Assembly: GCF_002002905.1 (NCBI RefSeq)
Contig: NZ_CP019509.1
Coordinates: 62,001 to 126,000 of the forward strand
Direction of reading: 5' to 3'
Origin: Aquaspirillum sp. LM1
Lineage (GTDB): Bacteria; Pseudomonadota; Gammaproteobacteria; Burkholderiales; Aquaspirillaceae
DNA: 64,000 bases
Below, in pieces: positions 7,071 to 16,236 of the stretch (positions within the stretch are counted from its first letter, which is position 1; the number at the start of each line of letters is the position of its first letter). Under the pieces are notes generated by a model that was not told the origin of the DNA, searched no databases, and saw nothing but the letters and a program-made list of their open reading frames with translations. The translations under genes and the position numbers were made by a program.

Positions 7071-8036
7071 CTACATCATCGCCGCATGCGGAAAGCTGCC
7101 TTCTTCAGTCAGCCCTTTCAGAATCCGGAACGGATAGCCGCCAAAGCGGACCTCGCCGCGCCGGCGTTCAAACAGGCAGGCGGGCTGGCGGCTCATCGGC
7201 AGGGCGCGGGTGATTTGCTGGCGCGCGCGAAAGATCTGGATATTGATGTAGGGCGGATCCACTCCGAGCATGCGCGCCAGATTGTCCAGCGGAATCCAGC
7301 CCTGACTGGACTCTTCCACGCCCTGGCGGGCATCGCGCAGGCGCTGGCGGGCCAGGGTGGCCAGGGTATAGTGATGGATGCGCTCGCCCAGTGAAATCAC
7401 TTGCTGGCCAACGCGTAAATCCAGGCTGGTATGCTCTTCATTCTGGCTGAGATGAAAATCAAAATGCAGATCTTCCGCCACCTCTTCCTTTCCTTGCGCG
7501 GGCGCTTCCTGGGTCATATCCAGCTCTTCTCCCAGCACAAATTCCCACAACTGCGGACCAATGCGGATGCAATCACCGTCGGCCAGCGCATCCATCCGGT
7601 TCATCCGGTCCAGCAGCCAGGTGGCATTGCTGTGGTAGATATTCACTTCTGGCGCGCTGACGTCGGGCAGCAGGTTTTCTTCCGGGCGCAAGTGCTGTAT
7701 CTGGCAAGGTTCGTCCAGCGCAAACAGGCATACTTGCGGCGCAGCGTCGTCGATCACCTCCCAGATGGCGTTGGGGCCAGCCCCAAACTGGATGTGCTGA
7801 CCCTTCTGCAGCGCCTGCCACTGTCCGGCAGGCAGTTTTTTCCCGCCCAGGAGTGTGCCGTTGCGGCTTTGATCGTAGATCTCCCACTGACTGCCGTTCC
7901 AGCGGATCAAGGCATGCAGCTTGGACACATCGGCTTCCTGCAAGACGGTGCGGCAGGAAGCCGGGTGGCGGCCAAAGGTGTGAATCGGGCGCAGCATCAC
8001 GCGCCGTCGCAGTGCTTCATTACGCAGAATAGCCAT
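7071..8036 (-). CDS. FHA-domain protein with C-terminal winged-helix-like domain
   Basis: 321 residues. The N-terminal ~110 residues form a forkhead-associated domain: HTFGRHPASC, then SKLHALIRW, then DQSRNGTLLGGKKL, matching the GR, SxxH and NGT phosphothreonine-binding pattern. The C-terminal part (ARMLGVDPPYINIQIFRARQ and RRGEVRFGGYPFRILKG) looks like a winged-helix DNA-binding domain of the transcriptional-regulator C-terminal type. AGGAG lies seven bases before the ATG. It follows the cyclodehydratase gene in the TOMM cluster. It is a natural reader for phosphorylation by the kinase at 12025-16029, perhaps controlling the cluster. The FHA call is strong; the DNA-binding role is probable. 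Confidence 0.8.
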   Translation of the reverse strand: MAILRNEALRRRVMLRPIHTFGRHPASCRTVLQEADVSKLHALIRWNGSQWEIYDQSRNGTLLGGKKLPAGQWQALQKGQHIQFGAGPNAIWEVIDDAAPQVCLFALDEPCQIQHLRPEENLLPDVSAPEVNIYHSNATWLLDRMNRMDALADGDCIRIGPQLWEFVLGEELDMTQEAPAQGKEEVAEDLHFDFHLSQNEEHTSLDLRVGQQVISLGERIHHYTLATLARQRLRDARQGVEESSQGWIPLDNLARMLGVDPPYINIQIFRARQQITRALPMSRQPACLFERRRGEVRFGGYPFRILKGLTEEGSFPHAAMM

Positions 8037-8094
8037 GTTGATGCTCCTGTGGTGAGGAAAAGAACCGGCAGATCAGGCTGACCCAGGCCGCTTC

Positions 8095-10212
8095 TCAGAC
8101 ATATAAATCCCAGGGGTTCAGCGCGTCGGCGGCAATCGGGGTGTCTCGCCAGCCTAGCGCCACGGGCACCTGGTATAGCCGTGGGTTGGCCCGTTCTGGC
8201 CAGATATGGCAAGCGCCGGGTACGACCACCTTGACGGTGTGCAGCGGAATATCTGGCCGCGAATAATCATGCACCAATACTTCCAGCCCGCAACGCTGCA
8301 GCGCCTGCACACAGGTATGGATGTCTTCGGCAATGTCGGCGTGTGCGGCAGGCCAGGCCGGCGGGGAGGCCGGCGGCGGAGCTGGATGCAAAAAGGCCAC
8401 GCGGGCCGCGTCAGCGTCACGCCAGTGCGCCGGCAGGCATTTATTGGCGGCCACCAGCTGAATCAGCTCGGTCAGCGCGCGCTCGGCAGCCAGGGTGGGC
8501 TCCAGGCTGCAGCCAAAGCCCAGCGCCCAGTCGCCGCTGGTGGTGTGCCGGGCAATGGCCGCCACCACCGGAATGCCCATGTCGTGGGTCAGGTCGAGCA
8601 TCCAGCTGTCCCAGTCGCTGCCCAGCGCCTGGGTGGTGCGCAGCCAGGCGGGGCCAGCGTGCTGGCTGGGGTAGGCCGGGCGCGGCAGGGCGTTGTACCA
8701 CCAGATGGCCACTGCGTCGCGCTCCACCACTTCCAGCAGGCCCTGCAAAATGGCTTCTTCCCGACAGTTGCCGCTGGCGCAGCCATTGGAGCTCCAGCTG
8801 GCGTAATCGGACCAGGGGGCCGGCACGTCGGCATAGCAGGCAGCCAGCGGCAGCAGGCGGGCAGAGTGATGGGTGAGCGACCAGGCCGGCGACCAGGCCA
8901 TCAGGGTGTCGTCCTCGCAGGGCAGGTGCGCGGCCCGTTCGCCGGGGCGCGCCTGCGCGCGCTGCTCGGCGCTGAAAAACAGCAGCGACTGCGGCAGCAC
9001 GCACAGCGTGCTCAGGCTGCGCGCGCGGCCCATCACCACCGCTTCGTCGCCCTGATAACCCGCTGCGTAGCGTTCAATCGCTTCGCACAAGGCGCTGGCC
9101 TGCGACTGGGCGTCGCTGGCACCCTTACCCAGACAGCTTTGCGCAACGACGCGCGTCAGACAGTCCAAGCCGCTGGCCAAAGGGCGGAAAAACTGGCTGT
9201 GATACACCGACATATCGCCCAGACTGGGCAACGCGCACAAATCAGCCACCACACCGCTAACTGGGCTGACTTCGGCCATCAGTCGGGTGACCGTCTCATG
9301 CGAGGTTTGTGTGCGAGCCCCACCGGCCACACCAAGCAGCTTACGTGCCGGATGCAGGCGCAGTGGCTGGTGCTGATGCATCGCCAGCCAGTCAGGATTG
9401 CCACAGGCAGAACACTGTGGACGTTGTGGGCTGGGATGGACGCACACTTTGTCATCAGCATGCACGGTCAATAGCGGCCATTCGGTTAATGGTTGTGCCA
9501 GATAGGTCGTCAGCGTGCGCAGGCGCATGCGCGCTGCATCGGCATTGGCGGATAGTGGCACACCTTGATGCTGGCTGCTATTCAGGTTGCGCCAGTGGGC
9601 ACGCACCGGCTGGTTGCGCGCCAGACGCGCATCCAGGCAATGCCAGCAAGCATGGCCGGGCTGATAATCAAAATAGGGCCCGAACCACAGTGCATCGCCA
9701 CTGATGCGTAAAGGCAGCCAAGCCACGCCAGCTGCCTGACATTCTGCATGCAGCGTTGGCAGGCGTGGGTCGAAATAATCGTCACACACCACCAGCCGCA
9801 ATGGTGATGTTGGCCAGGCCACGCTGGTAACCCAGTGACACAGTTCCGTCTCGTCCAGCAACCTTGTCAGCACAACCAATTCCAGCAAAGGGGACAAGTG
9901 CAAGCCACGTGGGGAAAGTTTAAAATCCGGGGTCAGCCAACCGGTGGGGCGTGCTTGAGTGGCGCATATCCAGCCTTGTCCGGCCATCTGCGCCAGCGTG
10001 CTCAGCAGCGCTGGCAGCTCAGCCAGCCAAGACGGGTTGGCGCAGATTTCCGCCAGAGGCTGGGCCAGTTCAATCAATTCCGCGACGCGGCACACCAGCG
10101 GTTGTTCAAAATGCAGCAGGCCCCCATCATCAAACAACGTGACGCCATGCGGCTCCAGCACTGCCTGATAGCGCGGATGCCAACTCGGGATGAGGTTAAA
10201 CCAATCCATCAT
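8095..10212 (-). CDS. TOMM cyclodehydratase: leader-binding/E1-like domain fused to YcaO
   Basis: 705 residues. The N-terminal ~300 residues are the E1-like partner domain with a zinc site built from CWHC (Cys189, Cys192) and CSAC (Cys267, Cys270). The C-terminal ~400 residues are a YcaO domain, seen in GKGASDAQSQASALCEAIER (366 onward), NGCASGNCREEAILQGLLE and ERDAVAIWW. YcaO uses ATP to cyclise Cys, Ser or Thr of a precursor peptide to azolines, and the E1-like part binds the leader. The C-terminus is NPWDLYV rather than a PxPxP tail. The start is one of two adjacent ATGs, preceded by AGGAAAAGG. It overlaps the methyltransferase gene by 17 bases. No dehydrogenase gene is adjacent. Confidence 0.88.
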   Translation of the reverse strand: MMDWFNLIPSWHPRYQAVLEPHGVTLFDDGGLLHFEQPLVCRVAELIELAQPLAEICANPSWLAELPALLSTLAQMAGQGWICATQARPTGWLTPDFKLSPRGLHLSPLLELVVLTRLLDETELCHWVTSVAWPTSPLRLVVCDDYFDPRLPTLHAECQAAGVAWLPLRISGDALWFGPYFDYQPGHACWHCLDARLARNQPVRAHWRNLNSSQHQGVPLSANADAARMRLRTLTTYLAQPLTEWPLLTVHADDKVCVHPSPQRPQCSACGNPDWLAMHQHQPLRLHPARKLLGVAGGARTQTSHETVTRLMAEVSPVSGVVADLCALPSLGDMSVYHSQFFRPLASGLDCLTRVVAQSCLGKGASDAQSQASALCEAIERYAAGYQGDEAVVMGRARSLSTLCVLPQSLLFFSAEQRAQARPGERAAHLPCEDDTLMAWSPAWSLTHHSARLLPLAACYADVPAPWSDYASWSSNGCASGNCREEAILQGLLEVVERDAVAIWWYNALPRPAYPSQHAGPAWLRTTQALGSDWDSWMLDLTHDMGIPVVAAIARHTTSGDWALGFGCSLEPTLAAERALTELIQLVAANKCLPAHWRDADAARVAFLHPAPPPASPPAWPAAHADIAEDIHTCVQALQRCGLEVLVHDYSRPDIPLHTVKVVVPGACHIWPERANPRLYQVPVALGWRDTPIAADALNPWDLYV

Positions 10213-11062
10213 CTGCCTTTTCCTCCGGCAGGCCTACTGCCAGACAAACCAGGGTGTAGGGCGGATGTTGGTGTTGGGCAAGAAAATCAGCGGCAAATTG
10301 TTGGTGACCGGCAGAAAATTCAGCAAATGGATGGCGCTCGGCCAGGATATGCAAGCCCGGATGGCCGGCAATCAGTTCGGTGGCGTCAATAGCGCCTCCG
10401 CGCACAGGCAGATGCACGCCGCCCTGCTCTGAAGATGCAATCATGGCTGGATGCAGAAAGTCGGCCAATATCTGTCCACGTAAACCGTAGCGAACAAAAT
10501 AATCCGCAATGGTAACCAGCAATGCATGTGCATCATCGGTGGACAAATAAGGCAATACCCCTTCAAGCACTAATGCATGCGGTACATCAGCGCACAACCC
10601 GGCAGCGTCAAGCCAGCCTGTCTCCGTCAGCGAAGCCGCCCAGTTGCGCTCGCCAGCTACTGGCGGCAAGCACAGCTGGCGCACGGTGATGACCTCAGGT
10701 AAATCCACATTAAACCAGCCCACAGCCGGATCCAGTATGCCGGCCAACCGAGCGCGCCGGGTGCATAGCCCCGCGCCCAGCGTCAGCACCAGACTGCCGG
10801 CACGCAAACCGGCATCACGCACACCTTGGTCAAAGTACTGGCTGCGCACGATGATGCCGCGCACCAGTGTGGGGTCAGCAGTCAGTTGTGCCAGGGATAG
10901 CGGGCAGGCACGCACGACTTGCTCAGCCAGTGCATCACGCCAGTTCAGTTCGGGTAAAGGGCAAGCGCGGGCCGCAATAGTCAGCGCCAAGGTGGCGGAG
11001 CTGTTGGTCAGCGCTGCCCAAGCGGTTTGGGCGGAAGCAAGGTGTGCAAAGCAATCGGTCAT
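10196..11062 (-). CDS. class I SAM-dependent methyltransferase, LCMT/PPM1-like
   Basis: 288 residues with the leucine carboxyl methyltransferase pattern: VRGIIVRSQYFDQGVRD, then LVLTLGAGLCTRRARL (SAM-binding loop), then WFNVDLPEVI and an ALVLEGVLPYLS segment. Members transfer methyl from SAM to carboxylates or, in biosynthetic clusters, to small molecules or peptides. It lies between the precursor genes and the YcaO gene and overlaps the latter by 17 bases. It is therefore very probably a tailoring enzyme of the TOMM product, for example on the C-terminal carboxylate or N-terminus. The exact target is unknown. Confidence 0.75.
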   Translation of the reverse strand: MTDCFAHLASAQTAWAALTNSSATLALTIAARACPLPELNWRDALAEQVVRACPLSLAQLTADPTLVRGIIVRSQYFDQGVRDAGLRAGSLVLTLGAGLCTRRARLAGILDPAVGWFNVDLPEVITVRQLCLPPVAGERNWAASLTETGWLDAAGLCADVPHALVLEGVLPYLSTDDAHALLVTIADYFVRYGLRGQILADFLHPAMIASSEQGGVHLPVRGGAIDATELIAGHPGLHILAERHPFAEFSAGHQQFAADFLAQHQHPPYTLVCLAVGLPEEKADDGLV

Positions 11063-11095
11063 GAGAGTTTCGCTTGCTTAAACAGGATGGCGTGC

Positions 11096-11149
11096 TGACG
11101 CACGTTCACCCCATGCCGTTGGTACCCGGCATGGGGTGAACGTGCGTCA
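11096..11149 (-). terminator. 23-bp perfect hairpin between the precursor and tailoring genes
   Basis: Bases 11096-11118 and 11127-11149 are exact reverse complements around an 8-base loop. No T-tract follows. The hairpin lies just after the second precursor gene and before the methyltransferase gene. This suits an attenuator or 3' stabiliser that keeps precursor mRNA more abundant than enzyme mRNA. Confidence 0.6.
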
Positions 11150-11203
11150 CGAACGGTAGCGAACCGCGTATGGCCTGCTCGCTACTGCGCTTGATCACAC
11201 CGG

Positions 11204-11593
11204 TCAGCAGGTGAACGGATAAGCCGGGCCGGTGTTGTTGTAGGATGTCAGCGCAATCGGCTGCAACGCTTTGTCTTTCGGCGCGTTCGGATAATTCAGC
11301 ACGATGCGATTCTTGATTGGCTTGCCATTGGCATCATCAAGATTCCATTTCTCGCCATCCCAGTTCAGGCCTGGGTTGGTGACAAACTTGATTTTGAAGT
11401 TGAACGGGCTGTTATAACCCAGCCACTGACTCAACACCGCAGACGCATCGCCACCAGGCGGATAGAGCAACGCTTCCTTGAAGTTGGGGTCGGTCCAAGC
11501 CAGGGCGATGGCGCGCAGCACCAAACCGCCAAATGCCGGCATAGAGTCGGGGCCGCAGCCCGGAATGCCCAGATCGGTAGGTAATGCAGCCAT
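11204..11593 (-). CDS. TOMM precursor peptide 2 (BMA_0021/BMA_0022-like)
   Basis: 129 residues. The leader shares LRAIALAWTDPNF with the partner precursor, a pattern of the nitrile-hydratase-like/BMA_0021 family of TOMM precursors. The tail PIALTSYNNTGPAYPFTC carries three Thr, one Ser and one Cys as the last residue, candidate heterocycle sites. Another Cys lies at GIPGCGPD near the N-terminus. The ATG follows the stop of precursor 1 directly (TAAATG), so the pair is translationally coupled. The family call rests on leader resemblance and context; which residues are modified is unknown. Confidence 0.75.
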   Translation of the reverse strand: MAALPTDLGIPGCGPDSMPAFGGLVLRAIALAWTDPNFKEALLYPPGGDASAVLSQWLGYNSPFNFKIKFVTNPGLNWDGEKWNLDDANGKPIKNRIVLNYPNAPKDKALQPIALTSYNNTGPAYPFTC

Positions 11594-11995
11594 TTAAACG
11601 CCCTCCACTTTCGATTGAGTGTGTTCAACATCCTGTATTGGGCCAAGCAGATCCGGGAAGATCTGATAGAACGCAGCCAGTGCTTCAGCAGCACCAGAGG
11701 CCGGACGGTTGGGCAGCACAATTTCAAAGCCATCGTCCATGCCAATCCAGCCACCTGTCAGCTCAGGCTTCCATTGGGTTTGCTCGGTAGGGAGTGCGCT
11801 GTTTTCCAGGTGGATATCCAGCTTGGGCCAAACGGAAGTCAAGCCGAATTGCTCAGCCAACAACGGCTGAATGTCGTCAGCCGCCAGCAGTTTTGCCTCG
11901 AATGCCGGATCAGCCCAGGCTTGTGCGATGGCGCGCAGATAAGCCAGGCGAAACTCCAGCAATGGTCCGCCGGTTTGTACAGTGGTGACACTCAT
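11594..11995 (-). CDS. TOMM precursor peptide 1 (BMA_0021/BMA_0022-like)
   Basis: 133 residues from the ATG at 11995, with AAGGAGCATCACACG upstream. The leader segment LRAIAQAWADPAFEAKLL parallels that of precursor 2. The protein contains no Cys at all. Any heterocycles would have to come from Ser or Thr (oxazolines), for example in the tail DVEHTQSKVEGV. Alternatively it may act as a helper rather than a substrate. It is the first gene after the kinase/cyclase regulator. Confidence 0.75.
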   Translation of the reverse strand: MSVTTVQTGGPLLEFRLAYLRAIAQAWADPAFEAKLLAADDIQPLLAEQFGLTSVWPKLDIHLENSALPTEQTQWKPELTGGWIGMDDGFEIVLPNRPASGAAEALAAFYQIFPDLLGPIQDVEHTQSKVEGV

Positions 11996-12024
11996 CGTGT
12001 GATGCTCCTTTTCAGGGGTGGGAG

Positions 12025-15000
12025 TCAATCCGCCCAGGGCGATAATTCGGGCCACTGAGCCAGCAAGTCGCGCAGACGCTCTGCAGCGCCTACGCAAAAA
12101 TCCGGGTCAAGCTGGTTAATCAAATACAAGGCCTGCGCCTCTATACGGCGTTTGCCACCTGCATGAGCACACTCGGCGGCGGCAGTGGCGGCGGCCAGAA
12201 TCTCTACCAGGCTGGCGCCACGTGCCCACAGATAGTTCGCCTTGTCCCAGTAAAGCTCGGCCAGATGTCGGCGCTCGCTCAACACCTCGACCAACGCCAG
12301 ACAATCGTCCAGCCTTGCCAGCGCGCCATCAAAATCACCCGCACGCGCCAGAGAGTGTGCGGCAAATGCCCGATAACTGGTCTGGCCATAGCGGCAACCG
12401 ATGCGCCACAGCGCTTCAACACCAGCATCAGCTTCGGCCACCTCACCCACAGTCCAGCTGCGGATAATCTGTGCGTAACCCAAAAATGCCGGCAGACCGT
12501 AGCGCTGCGCCAGTTCGATTAATTCTTCGCACACGGCTTGCGTGGCGACAGCATCGTTACGGCCCTGATCAAATAGCGCCAGATACAGCAGTGCAATACC
12601 CAGCGACGGCACATGCGCCAGTTGCCGTGCATGCGCCACGGCCACATGGGCATCGTCACATGCCGGCTGTCCATAACCTTGCCCCCAGCGCACTAATGCG
12701 CGTGTTGCATACGACCAGACCAAGGTATCCAGGCCAAAGCGTGCGGCATGTTCGGCATGCAGCACACTATCATGCTGCGCAATCGCAGCGGACAGTTCGC
12801 GTTCGGCATCGTCAAACCAGCCTTCTGAGTAGTGCGCCAACCCCAGCCATAACTTCGCCGACACATGCGCATGGCTGTCATCTGTTATTTGAGCTTGCAG
12901 CAACATGGCTTGCGCCAGCTGCATGACCTCGGCGCGATTGCTGGCAACATGGTGATAGGTCAGCGTGGTCCATAAATGTTGCAGGCGCAATTCAGCTGAG
13001 ATGTTCTGCGCAAGAATGACCTCAGAAAGCGCTATCTTTTCTGCCACCTGCGGGTGAGCCCAGCCATGCTTGTTCATCAGCGCCTGGGTGACATAGCCAT
13101 TCAGTTCCAGCCGGGCTTCCAGCTTCGCCTGACCACTCAGGTGCTGAATCCAGCCATCCACCTGCTGGGCGTAGGCAATGGTTTCATCATTCAGCGAACG
13201 ATGCTGGGTTTGCCGTAACTGGGCCAGCCCCAGCGGAATGGCCTGGGCGTAATGTTCTGCCCGGGCAAAATGGTGGGCCAGCGCCCCCGGCGATTCTTCC
13301 GCCTGATTGGGGTAGATTTTTTCCATGGCCAGCGCCACGGTTTCATGCCGGCGCTTTTGCTGCGATTTCAACATGCCATCGTAGGCTGCATCGCGAATCA
13401 GGGCATGGCGAAAAATATACCGCGCGCCGCCATCTGCCAGGGCCAGCAAACCGGCCTCAACCAGAACATTGAGGCTAATATCCAGATTTTTCCCATGGGC
13501 GTCGATTACACATGTATACAGCAGGCCGGCGTCCACTTCGCGGCCAATGGTGGCGGCCAATTGCAGGATATCGCGCGCCGGGCCAATCTGGTCAAAGCGG
13601 TTATTCAGTGATTCGCGCAGGGTAATGGGAATCCGGTCCAGATGGGTGCTGTCCTTGAAGTTCCACACCCCGTCCTGCTCGACCAGGCTGGTTTCCCGCA
13701 ACATGTGCGACAGCTCCTGGATAAACAGGGGCACGCCGTCGGTGCGCAGCACAATATTGTCCACCACGGTGCTGGCCAGGCGTTGCGGGGCAAACAGATG
13801 GCGCACCATGGCAGCGGCTTCGGCGCTTTTCAGCCGGCCAATCTCCAGCAGGCGCGTGTCTGCGCCAGGAGACAGGCCCCAGCCTGGCCGGCAGGTTTGC
13901 AGCAGGACAATCCGCTGCTTGCCCAGGCTGTCGCTCAGGTGTTGCAGCCATTCCAGCGAGGCGGAATCTGCCCAGTGCAGGTCTTCCACCACCAGCAGCA
14001 GCGGTGCCTGGTGGGATAGATACAGCAGCCATTGCACGGCGGATTCGATCAACAGGCGCTTTTGCAGCACCGGGGCCACCGGGCTAGGTTCGCGGTGGCC
14101 AAACGGCAACGCCAGCCAGGTGCAGAAAATCGGCAGCACCCGGTCCACATCGCAGCCGGCGTCCTGCAGTGTGCTGGTCAGCCGGGCAATCTGGGATTCT
14201 GGGTCGGCGGGGCCGGATTCCAGCACCTGCTGGCGCAACAGCGCCAGGAGCGGAGCCAGCGCGCTGTTTTCGTATTCAGGAAAGCAGCGCGCACACAAGG
14301 TGCGCCCCCCCTTGCGGACAATATGCCGGCGCAGGGTTTCGCTCAGGCAGGACTTTCCCACCCCGGCTTCGCCACGCAGCATCCAGCTGCGGCCCTGGCC
14401 AACGCGGGCATGACGCCAGCTGCGCAGCAGCTCGCGCAATTCGCGGCTGCGGCCAATGCAGCGGGTGTGCCAGGAGTCTGATCCGGCCACTTCTTCAATC
14501 GGTTTGAGCGTGTCAATCAGCAGACGGAAGCAGGGAATCACCAGCGGCGTGGACGGAATCCGCACCTGGCCCGCCGCGTCAAACTCGGCAAAGCCGCGCA
14601 GCAGCTGGCGAAACGATTCGCTCACGCAAATTTCCCCCGGCATCGCGGCGGTTTCGATCTGCATGGCAATATTCAGGGTATTGCCCGGCGACACTTCGTG
14701 GTTGGCAATCACCACCATGCCGGTGTGCAGCCCAACCCGCACTTCCAGCTGGCCCCCCACCCGGCACAGCTCGGCATCGCTGGCACGCCGGCGGGCCAGG
14801 CTCATCAGTTCGGTGGCAATGGTGGCCGCCAGCCGGGCGTCGCCCTCGGTGCTTTTCGGGTAGCCAAACATCACGCAAAACTGATGACCCAGGTTGCCGA
14901 TCAAGCTGCCACCGCGCTGCAGGGCCGCCTCCTGAAACGCTTGCGACAGGGTGCGCTGCAGGCTTTCCTGCTGTTCAAAATCTACCGCTTCCGGATCATC

Positions 15001-16029
15001 GTCCAGCGGTGGCAACCACACCGATACGCCGCAAAACAGCAGGGTGACCTGGCGCTTTTCCTCACGCACTGGCTGGCTGACCACGGTGGGCAGCAGGGTG
15101 CTGGCCGCCTGCGCCGGGGTAGGCAGTGACACATCCACCAGATCGTCCAGCCGGATGCGCGACAGCTCGTGCAGCAACACCTGGGCCGACTGGCTGCGCT
15201 CATCGCGCTTTTTACGCAGCGCCTTGCGCAGCAGCGAGGCTACCGGGTGGCTGGCCACGCCCTTGGGCAGCATGATTTCCTGTGGCACCAGCTTTTGATA
15301 AAAGATATCGGCGGTGGATGCGCCTTCAAACGCCGGTCGCCCAGTCAGGCATTCCAGAAAAATCAGCCCCCAGGCGTAAAGGTCGGACTGGGTGCAGGGG
15401 GCTTCGCCGCGCAATTGCTCTGGCGCGCTGTAAGTGGGCGTGCCCAGGCATTCGTCGGCGTGGGTGATGTTTTTGAAATGCGGGTCGCGAAAGTCCGGCA
15501 CCAGCGTGCTGATGCCAAAATCCAGCACCTTGGCGTGTCTGACCACGCCATAGGTGGCAATCATGATGTTTTCTGGCTTGAGGTCGCGGTGGACAATGCC
15601 CAGTTGATGCGCACAGGCCAGGGCATCCAGCACCTGCATCATCAGCCGGCCCGCCTCTACTGCTTCCAGCGCGCCTTCCTGCTGCAGCAGCTGCTTGAGG
15701 GTAATGCCGGGCACGTATTCAAACACCCCATAGACAAATGGCCCGCTCATGCCGTCGCCCAGCAATTGCACAATGCTGGGGTGGCGCAGACGACCGCACA
15801 GCACGGTTTCACGCTGGAAGCGTTCTATCCGGCGTGCGTCATCGTCTACCCTGGCGATTTTGATGGCAACTTTTTGCTGGTTTTTGTCGTCGGTGGCCAA
15901 AAACACCACGCCATAGCTGCCGGTGCCCAGCAGGCTTTCCAGCGTATAGCCCGGCACAGAAACCGGTGTGGCCGTTGGGGAGTTCAGCGAGGCGGGAAGG
16001 GGCATGTTTGCCAGTGTAGGCGCTTTCAT
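12025..16029 (-). CDS. TOMM-system kinase/cyclase fusion regulator (Ser/Thr kinase + cyclase-like + AAA + TPR-like)
   Basis: 1334 residues from the ATG at 16029 (AAGGA seven bases upstream). Domains in order: a Ser/Thr kinase with glycine loop at 34-40, Lys57, HRDLKPEN at 147-154 and DFG at 170-172, apparently active; a class III cyclase-like domain at about 326-500; a P-loop ATPase with Walker A GEAGVGKS (553-560) and Walker B LLLVVEDLHWAD; and a long helical C-terminal region. This order is that of the kinase/cyclase fusion proteins known from TOMM clusters. The cyclase domain lacks both metal-binding aspartates: FCG at 332-334 where FAD is usual, and GN at 378-379 where GD is usual. It is therefore probably regulatory only. 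It sits immediately upstream of the precursors. Confidence 0.88.
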   Translation of the reverse strand: MKAPTLANMPLPASLNSPTATPVSVPGYTLESLLGTGSYGVVFLATDDKNQQKVAIKIARVDDDARRIERFQRETVLCGRLRHPSIVQLLGDGMSGPFVYGVFEYVPGITLKQLLQQEGALEAVEAGRLMMQVLDALACAHQLGIVHRDLKPENIMIATYGVVRHAKVLDFGISTLVPDFRDPHFKNITHADECLGTPTYSAPEQLRGEAPCTQSDLYAWGLIFLECLTGRPAFEGASTADIFYQKLVPQEIMLPKGVASHPVASLLRKALRKKRDERSQSAQVLLHELSRIRLDDLVDVSLPTPAQAASTLLPTVVSQPVREEKRQVTLLFCGVSVWLPPLDDDPEAVDFEQQESLQRTLSQAFQEAALQRGGSLIGNLGHQFCVMFGYPKSTEGDARLAATIATELMSLARRRASDAELCRVGGQLEVRVGLHTGMVVIANHEVSPGNTLNIAMQIETAAMPGEICVSESFRQLLRGFAEFDAAGQVRIPSTPLVIPCFRLLIDTLKPIEEVAGSDSWHTRCIGRSRELRELLRSWRHARVGQGRSWMLRGEAGVGKSCLSETLRRHIVRKGGRTLCARCFPEYENSALAPLLALLRQQVLESGPADPESQIARLTSTLQDAGCDVDRVLPIFCTWLALPFGHREPSPVAPVLQKRLLIESAVQWLLYLSHQAPLLLVVEDLHWADSASLEWLQHLSDSLGKQRIVLLQTCRPGWGLSPGADTRLLEIGRLKSAEAAAMVRHLFAPQRLASTVVDNIVLRTDGVPLFIQELSHMLRETSLVEQDGVWNFKDSTHLDRIPITLRESLNNRFDQIGPARDILQLAATIGREVDAGLLYTCVIDAHGKNLDISLNVLVEAGLLALADGGARYIFRHALIRDAAYDGMLKSQQKRRHETVALAMEKIYPNQAEESPGALAHHFARAEHYAQAIPLGLAQLRQTQHRSLNDETIAYAQQVDGWIQHLSGQAKLEARLELNGYVTQALMNKHGWAHPQVAEKIALSEVILAQNISAELRLQHLWTTLTYHHVASNRAEVMQLAQAMLLQAQITDDSHAHVSAKLWLGLAHYSEGWFDDAERELSAAIAQHDSVLHAEHAARFGLDTLVWSYATRALVRWGQGYGQPACDDAHVAVAHARQLAHVPSLGIALLYLALFDQGRNDAVATQAVCEELIELAQRYGLPAFLGYAQIIRSWTVGEVAEADAGVEALWRIGCRYGQTSYRAFAAHSLARAGDFDGALARLDDCLALVEVLSERRHLAELYWDKANYLWARGASLVEILAAATAAAECAHAGGKRRIEAQALYLINQLDPDFCVGAAERLRDLLAQWPELSPWAD

Positions 16030-16161
16030 GGCCGGGTCCTTGTGGGTGTGCGGTGGCGCCAGGGGGAAACTCAATCAATGCAAAACCGGCATGGCCACAT
16101 CAGGCACCAAAGCTTGCCATCCGGTTGCTCAGCAACAGGCAAAAAAACGCCACACAGGCAA

Positions 16162-16181
16162 AAGCATGTCGTGACATGCTT
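16162..16181. promoter_or_regulatory. dyad AAGCATGTC-GT-GACATGCTT upstream of the TOMM regulator
   Basis: Two perfect 9-base arms around a 2-base centre, about 130 bases before the kinase gene start. The shape is that of an operator for a dimeric regulator. No T-tract follows, so a terminator is less likely. Confidence 0.4.
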
Positions 16182-16216
16182 GCTGTCGTGGGCGCGAATG
16201 AAACGGATTATGGCAT

Positions 16217-16236
16217 TATCTCCATTTTGGGAGATA
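16217..16236. promoter_or_regulatory. dyad TATCTCC-N6-GGAGATA upstream of the TOMM regulator
   Basis: Two 7-base arms lie in the AT-rich stretch 16190-16360 that should hold the promoter of the TOMM operon. It may be a second operator or a promoter-overlapping site. I see no confident -35/-10 pair in this stretch. Confidence 0.35.
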
